Shown: piece by piece, positions 58,125 to 64,000 of the stretch | Numbering within the stretch: position 1 is the stretch's first letter | Layout of the letters: each line of letters opens with the position of its first letter | Source of the DNA: Draconibacterium mangrovi | GTDB lineage: Bacteria > Bacteroidota > Bacteroidia > Bacteroidales > Prolixibacteraceae | DNA length: 64,000 nt | Assembly: GCF_010586825.1 (NCBI RefSeq) | Contig: NZ_JAAAGB010000008.1 | Coordinates: 223,297-287,296, forward strand | Direction: 5' to 3' | Notes under the pieces: model-generated | What the model was told of the DNA's origin: nothing | Database searches by the model: none | Seen by the model: only the letters and a program-made list of their open reading frames with translations | Program-made: the position numbers and the translations under genes

Positions 58125-59990
58125 CTATTCATTGTAATCGATCCAAACTTTCATTCTTCCTGCTTCTCGGTTATCCCAGGCAAAATATGGGATCAGCGTA
58201 AAATTCTCCTCGCTGGTTTTTCCCTGAATTTCAACCATACCATCCAAAATACCTGAAGCATAAGCGGTTTGAAAAGTACTGGCATCCGTCAATTGAAGAT
58301 CGTTCCAGTTTTTATTGACCAGATCGTTTTCTTCCACACAATAAACCAAAGGACCACGCTGAATGGCACGTTTTCCAACATTTGCGGTTACCCGCGGATC
58401 GGCAGCTACAACTTCAACCGGCATGTCGAGATTCAGTTCTACTTTATCTCCCTTTTTCCAGCTTCTTTCCAGGGCAACATAACCGTTCTCTTGTTTGGCG
58501 GCATTTTGCTTTTGGCCATTTACTGAAAGGGAAAAACATTTACACCAGCCCGGAATCCGAAGATATAAAGGAAAATCCGTCTCCTTTTCAGGCTGAATTT
58601 CCAATTCGATCTTACCATTCCAGGGATAATTGGTGTTTTGTATAAGCTCCAGTTTTGTATGCTCAACATCCATGGTTGCCGTGCTGCCCACATACAAATT
58701 CACAAATACTCCTTTTGCCCCGGAAACGGCATATATATACCCACCAACGGAAGGTAAAAACCTTGACACATTGCTTGGGCAACAGGCGCAACCAAACCAC
58801 TGCTGGCGATGATGATGACCTTCCGATTCTAACGGATTCACATAAAAGAAACGATCTCCTTCAAGCGAAATGCCGGCCAATACACCATTATACATCGATC
58901 GTTCCATTACATCGATGTATTTGGCGTCCTGCGAAAACAGGTTCATGCGGTTGTTCCACAAAACCATTCCTATTGACGCGCAGGTTTCGCAGTAAGCTTC
59001 TTTGTTCGGAAGATCATAATCGGTTGAAAATCCTTCGTTATCGCCTGAGCTGCCAATTCCACCCGTAATGTACATATTTCGTTCAACCACATCTTCCCAA
59101 ACACGTTCAAGAGCAGCTGTGTAAGCCGGTAAATCTTTTTCAGCTGCCACATCTGCCATTCCCGAAAACAGGTACATGGCACGCACAGCGTGTCCTTTTA
59201 TATCCGAAATTTCTGAAACCGGCACATCGTCCTGGCAATAAGCCGGTCCCCAGTGTTCCTTATTCCAAATTTCACCCTTACCATGGCCATGCCCTCTTTC
59301 TTCGAGCAACCAGTGCGAAAGATCGAGGTATTTTTTATCTCCGGTTTGGTGATAAAGCTTAACCAGTGCCAGTTCTATTTCTTCATGTCCGGCCACCCAG
59401 TGTTTTTTCCCGGGGCCAAATTCTGATGCCAGATGATCGGCAAATTTTACCGCTACATCAAGAAAACTGTCTTTCCCCGTAGCTTTATGATGAGCTACGG
59501 CTGCTTCAATCATGTGCCCGCCGCAATACATCTCATGCTTCTCCATATCCGTCCATCTGTCCTCCGGATGGTTCAGCGTATAAAAGGTATTCAAATACCC
59601 ATCTTCTTGCTGTGCTTTGGCTATGTATCCAATCCACTTGTCGAGCAAAGTTTCGTGCTCAGGATTTGGATTATTGATCAGCGAATACGCAATGCCTTCC
59701 ATGGCTTTATACACGTCCGAATCATCAAAATAAATCCCCTCGTGTCCGCCCTCCATTAATCCGGCGGCCTTTATAAAATTATTGATGCGTTGAGTTGAAT
59801 CCTGAGTTTGCGCGACACAGGTTTCGAGTGTTGCATGAGCATGCGCCTGCAATCGTGAACTCCAAAACTGATCGGTGATTTTAACCTGATTAAAAGGCAC
59901 CTGCTGCGCAGTGTAATTTGAAGCAGGTTTCTTGTAGGCTGAAAATACAACGATCAGTGCCAGAACTGTTATATTCAAAACGTTCTTCAT
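58125..59990 (-). CDS. GH127 beta-L-arabinofuranosidase, secreted
   Basis: This 621-residue protein is a clear GH127 (DUF1680) member, retaining beta-L-arabinofuranosidases that use a zinc-bound cysteine nucleophile. The metal/cysteine set is E335 and C337 in YCETCASIGM and C403-C404 in GCACCPSNVSRFLPS, matching HypBA1. A signal peptide covers about residues 1-20; the barrel runs to about 430 (EGGHEGIYFDDSDVYKAMEG, YITGGIGSSGDNEGFSTDYD) and beta-sandwiches complete the protein (LRIPGWCKCFSLSVNGQKQN). It starts 3 bp after the stop of the GH43 gene upstream, indicating tight co-expression. It would release beta-linked arabinofuranose from arabinan-type or glycoprotein side chains. Confidence 0.92.
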   Translation of the reverse strand: MKNVLNITVLALIVVFSAYKKPASNYTAQQVPFNQVKITDQFWSSRLQAHAHATLETCVAQTQDSTQRINNFIKAAGLMEGGHEGIYFDDSDVYKAMEGIAYSLINNPNPEHETLLDKWIGYIAKAQQEDGYLNTFYTLNHPEDRWTDMEKHEMYCGGHMIEAAVAHHKATGKDSFLDVAVKFADHLASEFGPGKKHWVAGHEEIELALVKLYHQTGDKKYLDLSHWLLEERGHGHGKGEIWNKEHWGPAYCQDDVPVSEISDIKGHAVRAMYLFSGMADVAAEKDLPAYTAALERVWEDVVERNMYITGGIGSSGDNEGFSTDYDLPNKEAYCETCASIGMVLWNNRMNLFSQDAKYIDVMERSMYNGVLAGISLEGDRFFYVNPLESEGHHHRQQWFGCACCPSNVSRFLPSVGGYIYAVSGAKGVFVNLYVGSTATMDVEHTKLELIQNTNYPWNGKIELEIQPEKETDFPLYLRIPGWCKCFSLSVNGQKQNAAKQENGYVALERSWKKGDKVELNLDMPVEVVAADPRVTANVGKRAIQRGPLVYCVEENDLVNKNWNDLQLTDASTFQTAYASGILDGMVEIQGKTSEENFTLIPYFAWDNREAGRMKVWIDYNE

Positions 59991-59993
59991 CGC

Positions 59994-61100
59994 CTATTTT
60001 TGTGTTGTTGTTGGTCCGTGAACAACTAATTTCCCATCAGCAGTAATTTCCATCGGATCGATAAAAACAACCCGTTCCTCGCCGGTTTCCGATGTTCTTC
60101 CGTGGTAAACACAAAGCATTGTTTTTCCATCAGGCGCTACCGTTACCGAGTTGTGTCCAGTTCCGGTTACAATTCCACCCTGCTCAACATTTTTTTGCAA
60201 AACCGGGTTGTTATCGGCTTTTTGGAAAAGCCCCAGTGGCGAATCGGAAGTGGCATAACCCACCGCATAATTTTTACCGCCAAAATAGTTGGCCGAATAC
60301 ATAATGTAGTAGGTATCTTCATTTTTAAACAGGTACGATCCTTCGGTCCAGCGGCGGTTTACCTCGCCTGAAGTTACCGAGCGGCTTTCCCATTCTGCTT
60401 GCTGATCGTCCATTTTTAAGGGCGGACGCAACAACAGTTTTGGTTCGCCGATAATTCCTGAAAAATCAGGTTGCAGTTCCACTCCATACACCCAGCTTTC
60501 CTCAATCTCGTCAAACATTCCTTTTTCGCGTGCCCAGTCGGCCACTTCGCTTTCAACAGGATTTTTATAGCAACAACGCGAATAATAAAGGTAAACTTTA
60601 TCGTTTTCGAACCAAAGATTACCGTCGATTACCGGGTAACCCGGATCAAATATCGGACGATCGAACAAATCGGTATACGGTCCGGTTGGATTATCGGCCA
60701 CAGCCACTCCAATACGGAAATTTTCTAATTCGTTAGTCGGATTTTCGCGCCAGTCGGCACTAAACAGCAGGTAAAAATTGCCGTCTTTTTCGTACAACTC
60801 AGGTGCCCAGAAATTAGCAGTATTCCACGAGTCGGAAGTATTTCCCTGGTATATACGGCCTTCATCTTTCCACGATTTTAAATCGGCAGAAGAATACATT
60901 TTAAAACCGTCTTTTACTCCGCCGGTTCCAATCATGTAGTACATTCCATCCGACGCTTTAAGAATGTATGGATCACCAAATTCAACGGGTAAAGGATTTT
61001 CGATTTTTAGTTGCTTTTTCTCCGACTGACAAGCCGTAAAAAACGTCGTTAGCAGGAATAACAAAATAAGAGAAAAGTTGTGAAAACAATTCTGTTTCAT
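59994..61100 (-). CDS. GH43-family glycosidase, lipoprotein
   Basis: The 368-residue lipoprotein (cysteine C24, TTFFTACQSEK) carries one GH43 propeller. EFGDPYILKASDGMYYMIGT holds the aspartate base, NFWAPELYEKDGNFYLLFSA the second blade, GYPVIDGNLWFENDKVYLYY the middle aspartate, and RWTEGSYLFKNEDTYYIMYS the donor glutamate. GTGHNSVTVAPDGKTMLCVY is the last blade. The subfamily and substrate cannot be set by eye; arabinofuranosidase or galactan-related activity fits the neighbours. A 257-bp spacer with a long inverted repeat separates it from the epimerase gene upstream. Confidence 0.9.
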   Translation of the reverse strand: MKQNCFHNFSLILLFLLTTFFTACQSEKKQLKIENPLPVEFGDPYILKASDGMYYMIGTGGVKDGFKMYSSADLKSWKDEGRIYQGNTSDSWNTANFWAPELYEKDGNFYLLFSADWRENPTNELENFRIGVAVADNPTGPYTDLFDRPIFDPGYPVIDGNLWFENDKVYLYYSRCCYKNPVESEVADWAREKGMFDEIEESWVYGVELQPDFSGIIGEPKLLLRPPLKMDDQQAEWESRSVTSGEVNRRWTEGSYLFKNEDTYYIMYSANYFGGKNYAVGYATSDSPLGLFQKADNNPVLQKNVEQGGIVTGTGHNSVTVAPDGKTMLCVYHGRTSETGEERVVFIDPMEITADGKLVVHGPTTTQK

Positions 61101-61264
61101 GATAGGTATGTGGTTTTAAGTTAAAAATTTCCACCAATCAAACTTCCATTGAATGAACCCGGTTTCGTGGTTAACGATATTCTTTCTTCGGGCCACTACA
61201 ACTGAAAGGTTGTTGGTTTTAGTATACAATACGAAAATAATCAAGTTCAGGCCATTGGCAATAA

Positions 61265-61319
61265 TTACCTGCCCGAAACCGGATTCTTCCCTGATGGATT
61301 TTTGGTTTTGGGCAGGTAA
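61265..61319 (-). repeat. Long inverted repeat in the epimerase-GH43 spacer
   Basis: Arms 61265-61280 (TTACCTGCCCGAAACC) and 61304-61319 (GGTTTTGGGCAGGTAA) pair over 16 positions with one G-T, around 23 bases. It starts about 38 bases after the epimerase stop. No T tract follows on either strand, so it is not a standard terminator; a processing or stability hairpin is possible. Nothing else is visible in the 257-bp spacer 61101-61357. Confidence 0.6.
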
Positions 61320-61357
61320 AAGTATTCCCTTTTTGAATCGATTAATTTTCTAAATTC

Positions 61358-62512
61358 TTATTGAGTATCCGCTACACTAAAGCGGTAAATACTGGCCGTA
61401 GAATAAGTCTCTCCCGGATTTAAAATAATTGATGGGAAAGCAGGCTGATTTGGTGAATCAGGGAAATGTTGTGTTTCCAAAGCGAACGACTCACGAAAAT
61501 CAAAGGTCTTTCCGTATTTTCCGGTATCTGCTCCATCCATAAAGTTTCCGCCGTAAAATTGAATACCAGGCTCTTTCGTAAATATCTCCATTTTTCTTCC
61601 GCTTGCCGGCTCAACAACAGTTGCTGCCCACGACATTTCGCCATCAACGGTTTTATTCAGTGCAAAATTATGGTCGTAGCCCAAACCGTTTTGCAACTGT
61701 TCGTTTTCGCTTTGCAATGCCAAATCAGCACCAATAGCTTTTGCTTCTCTGAAATCGAACGGCGTTCCTTCAACAGGCACATTTTCGCCAAATGGAATTA
61801 ATGTTGAATCAACAGCCGTAAAATTATCAGCATTGATGGTCAACAGGTGATCATTGATCGTTCCGTTGGCTTCACCTTTCAGGTTGAAAAAGGCATGATT
61901 GGTTAAATTCACCGGCGTACTTTTATCGGTTGTGGCTTTGTAAGCCATTTTAACCTCATTCTGCGGTGTAAGCGTATAAGTTACTTCTGCATTTAAATTC
62001 CCGGGGTAGCCCATTTCGCCGTCTTTCGACAGATAGCTGAGAACAATTGATGTGTCGTTCACTGCTTTTACATCCCAAACTACATTGTGAAATCCTTCAG
62101 GGCCTCCATGTAAATGATTAGGATCGTTGTTAATTGGCAAGGTATACTCTACATCATTCAACGAGAATTTACCTTTTGCAATACGGTTTCCAACACGACC
62201 GATTAATGCTCCGTGAAATACTTCTTTGGCGTTCAGGTAAGCATCGATTGAAGGGAATCCGAGGACCACATCAGCCATTTCTCCGTTTTTACCGGGTACC
62301 AGTAAACTAACGATACGACCACCATAATTGGTTACAGCCATGGTAAGTTCTCCGTTTTTCAACTCGTACAAACCGGTTTCTTTACCAGCGATTGTAGCTT
62401 TAAAATCTGCTTCTTTAAGACTTCCGCAGATTAATTGCTCTGCAGGTTTTTGATTACAGGCAACAGCAAGAGTTGCCATAACAAGTGCAATAAATAGGTT
62501 TCTTGATTTCAT
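61358..62512 (-). CDS. Aldose 1-epimerase (galactose mutarotase), lipoprotein
   Basis: This 384-residue protein is a GalM-type mutarotase that speeds interconversion of alpha and beta anomers of free aldoses. It carries a lipoprotein signal (cysteine C19, TLAVACNQK), so it acts in the periplasm or at the outer membrane rather than in the cytoplasm. Family stretches are GRIVSLLVPGKNGEMADVVL, GRVGNRIAKGKFSLNDVEYT, PNHLHGGPEGFHNVVW, VNLTNHAFFNLKGEANGTIN (catalytic histidine) and GTPFDFREAKAIG. Placed among GH43 and GH127 enzymes, it would convert released arabinose or galactose into the anomer taken up by the cell. It starts 13 bp after the GH43 gene. Confidence 0.92.
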   Translation of the reverse strand: MKSRNLFIALVMATLAVACNQKPAEQLICGSLKEADFKATIAGKETGLYELKNGELTMAVTNYGGRIVSLLVPGKNGEMADVVLGFPSIDAYLNAKEVFHGALIGRVGNRIAKGKFSLNDVEYTLPINNDPNHLHGGPEGFHNVVWDVKAVNDTSIVLSYLSKDGEMGYPGNLNAEVTYTLTPQNEVKMAYKATTDKSTPVNLTNHAFFNLKGEANGTINDHLLTINADNFTAVDSTLIPFGENVPVEGTPFDFREAKAIGADLALQSENEQLQNGLGYDHNFALNKTVDGEMSWAATVVEPASGRKMEIFTKEPGIQFYGGNFMDGADTGKYGKTFDFRESFALETQHFPDSPNQPAFPSIILNPGETYSTASIYRFSVADTQ

Positions 62513-62525
62513 TTTATTTGTTTAT

Positions 62526-63590
62526 CTAATTTTGTTCTATTTCTACCTCTCCAGATGGACAGTGCAGCGGTTTGCCAGCCTTAACAGCTTCGCCAAAATC
62601 AGGTGTTCCGTCGGCATTCCATGTAAAAGGCTGCATCCGTACATCGCGATCCCACCCGGGTTCTGTTGTTTTTTTCGAGTGGTAAATAATCCAGTCCTCA
62701 GTGCCATCAGGCGACTTAACAAACGAAACATGCCCCACTCCGTGAACAGAATCATTTCCTTCGAAAACCGGACCGGTTTTAACCCAGCTTTCAGGATCAA
62801 GCGGATCGGCGCCTGAGTCTTCTAGCTGTAACATTCCCTGACGGTATTCTTTCAGCCACGATTCGCGACAGGAGTAAATGATAAATACCTGATCATCATG
62901 TTTTAAAACCTGGGGCCCTTCGTTCAAATTTAACGGACCACCGGTTTCCCAGCTTTCTTCGGGCGACGAGAGCAAAACTCGCTTTCCTTTTAAGGTGTAT
63001 GGATTTTCCATTTCCTGAATAAAAAGGTGCTGCGGTGTGGCATCGGTGTCCCTTTGTTCCAGCCATCCCGACCAAATTGCGTACAATTTATCGTTATGCT
63101 CCAGCACGGTCATATCAATAGCCCAAACGTTTTTTGAGCTATCCTCAGGATTGTCGCCAGTATTCAACATCCCCATATCTTCGTATTCACTATAAACATT
63201 ATCGTTTACCGAGCGCAAAACCCCTGTTCGCTGATGAATAAAAGGAGGCCCCGAAACGCCGGCAGCATAATAAACATACCAGTGCCCATCAATAAAATGG
63301 ATTTCCGGTGCCCATACACAGTTGCTGTTCCATCCTGTTGCTGGTGCTTTCCAAATGGTTTTTGCCGGTTCTCTTTTGGTCATTAATTTTGAACTGGAAA
63401 CAGCAATTCCGTTGTTTCTTGAAAAACAGTAAATATAGTCGTCGCCCTGTTTTACCAGCCACGGATCGGCACCGTTCCAAACGGGATTAGTAAAAGTTGT
63501 TTCTACCGTATCTTTTGGTAAGTCTTCGCTTTTAGCGCAGGCACAAAGCGCTACCAGCAAGAACAGTGTTATATAAATTCTCAACTGCAT
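62526..63590 (-). CDS. GH43-family glycosidase, lipoprotein
   Basis: The 354-residue lipoprotein (LVALCACAKSED; the lipobox cysteine is C16 or C18) has a single GH43 propeller. NPVWNGADPWLVKQGDDYIY (about 35-54) carries the aspartate base, NCVWAPEIHFIDGHWYVYYA the second blade, VWAIDMTVLEHNDKLYAIWS the middle aspartate and NLNEGPQVLKHDDQVFIIYS the donor glutamate. The pattern (AxDPWV, WAPEIHFIDGHWYVYYAAG) is typical of alpha-L-arabinofuranosidase or arabinanase-like members. A perfect 13-bp hairpin lies 13 bases upstream of its ATG. Confidence 0.9.
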   Translation of the reverse strand: MQLRIYITLFLLVALCACAKSEDLPKDTVETTFTNPVWNGADPWLVKQGDDYIYCFSRNNGIAVSSSKLMTKREPAKTIWKAPATGWNSNCVWAPEIHFIDGHWYVYYAAGVSGPPFIHQRTGVLRSVNDNVYSEYEDMGMLNTGDNPEDSSKNVWAIDMTVLEHNDKLYAIWSGWLEQRDTDATPQHLFIQEMENPYTLKGKRVLLSSPEESWETGGPLNLNEGPQVLKHDDQVFIIYSCRESWLKEYRQGMLQLEDSGADPLDPESWVKTGPVFEGNDSVHGVGHVSFVKSPDGTEDWIIYHSKKTTEPGWDRDVRMQPFTWNADGTPDFGEAVKAGKPLHCPSGEVEIEQN

Positions 63591-63603
63591 TTTTCTTTAT
63601 TTC

Positions 63604-63635
63604 AACGGAGAGGCGTACACGCACGCCTCTCCGTT
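63604..63635 (-). repeat. Perfect 13-bp hairpin just upstream of a GH43 start
   Basis: AACGGAGAGGCGT (63604-63616) and ACGCCTCTCCGTT (63623-63635) form a perfect 13-bp GC-rich stem with a 6-base loop in the 82-bp spacer. No T run follows on the minus strand. It lies 37 bases after the stop of the upstream gene and 13 bases before the GH43 ATG, so it may protect or process the mRNA between the two genes. Confidence 0.75.
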
Positions 63636-63672
63636 ATATGTTACTTCTGACTATTCTGATAAATGTAATCGA

Positions 63673-64000
63673 CTACAAAAGATAGAATTCTTCCCAACCT
63701 TTACGTGGAGGAGGGCCTTGCAATAAATCGTTTGCCAGCGAACTGTTTGTGATCTGCTTGCTCTCGCGATCAAATTTCAGTGTGGTATTCAGGCGTTGTG
63801 CCAGCGTTCCCAAAACAAATACCTGGCTTAGCGGCCCGGAAACCTCAAACGGCGAGCGTGTTTTCTCTTCGCCTTTACAAGCCAGTACAAAGTTTTCGAA
63901 GTGACTGGATGGACTTTTGGGAACTTCCGGTAGGTTTTGTTTCACTTTTTCTGCCTTTTTCGACGGCAGTATCGATAAAGTACTTCCGTGCGAGCCTCCT
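63673..64000 (-). CDS. Gfo/Idh/MocA-type oxidoreductase, C-terminal part (truncated by window end)
   Basis: Only the last 108 or so codons are in the window; the frame is open to base 64000 and continues beyond it. A GTG at 63943-63945 is internal, not the start. The visible protein (GGSHGSTLSILPSKKAEK, then HFENFVLACKGEEKTRSPFE, VFVLGTLAQRLNTTLKFDRE, and the end PPPRKGWEEFYLL) matches the C-terminus of exported Gfo/Idh/MocA oxidoreductases of Bacteroidota, which carry out NAD(P)-dependent sugar oxidation. The nucleotide-binding half is outside the window, so cofactor and substrate cannot be judged. It precedes the GH43/epimerase genes by 82 bp and is probably in the same operon. Confidence 0.75.
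   Translation of the reverse strand, partial: GGSHGSTLSILPSKKAEKVKQNLPEVPKSPSSHFENFVLACKGEEKTRSPFEVSGPLSQVFVLGTLAQRLNTTLKFDRESKQITNSSLANDLLQGPPPRKGWEEFYLL

Overview
The window is about 64 kb of a Bacteroidota chromosome devoted almost entirely to polysaccharide use. The phylum call rests on SusC/SusD pairs, FecR/ECF-sigma cassettes, a type IX secretion C-terminal domain, many Sec lipoproteins, and promoter-like boxes of the form TAnnTTTG. The mixture of PULs with T9SS fits a Marinilabiliales/Prolixibacteraceae-type marine or soil organism, but that narrower placement is inference. No rRNA, tRNA, phage, transposon or CRISPR array was seen. Nearly every gene lies on the minus strand; the exceptions are one ECF sigma factor and one GntR regulator.

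Layout by coordinate. (1) 57-12570: a GH2 beta-galactosidase, a CstA-type transporter, an anchored protein with an FMN-binding-like stretch, a secreted FAD-dependent oxidoreductase, a large lipoprotein of unknown function and a GH36 alpha-galactosidase. (2) 12764-19817: ECF sigma, FecR anti-sigma, SusC and SusD in one direction, closed by an intrinsic terminator; this is the importer of a galactoside-type PUL. (3) 19818-20627: an 810-bp AT-rich gap. (4) 20628-22823: a double-domain GH43 protein with its own promoter. (5) 23221-38613: an alpha-mannan PUL with a divergent ECF sigma, FecR, SusC, SusD, SusE, a terminator, GH76, LamG-GH76-T9SS, GH92 and GH125. (6) 38632-50279: a mannose catabolic operon (MFS permease, ROK kinase, mannose-6-phosphate isomerase, GH92, an (alpha/alpha)6-type enzyme, a GH92 with a PL4-like N-terminal domain) divergent from a GntR/UTRA regulator. 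(7) 50568-64000: GH2, a five-bladed-propeller glycosidase, two GH127-type proteins, four GH43 proteins, a secreted aldose 1-epimerase and a truncated Gfo/Idh/MocA-type gene, i.e. an arabinose/galactose-side-chain cluster ending in a strong terminator.

How it works together: blocks 5 and 6 form a complete alpha-mannan route. Surface GH76 would cut the alpha-1,6 backbone, GH92 would remove alpha-1,2/1,3 branches, SusCDE would import oligosaccharides, GH125 would trim alpha-1,6 ends, and permease, kinase and isomerase would feed mannose into glycolysis as fructose-6-phosphate.

Most notable signal: at both susC genes a plus-strand promoter box (TAATTTTG, TAGATTTG) starts on the base complementary to the A of the susC ATG. 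It is followed within the fecR-susC spacer by a hairpin and U-rich tract whose G-U pairs only work on the plus strand. This predicts two short antisense RNAs (about 90 and 75 nt) controlling the two importers, resembling DonS of Bacteroides fragilis. A second regulatory signal is a pair of ATGT-N4-ACAT dyads just downstream of the two divergent promoter boxes of the GntR regulator and the mannose operon.
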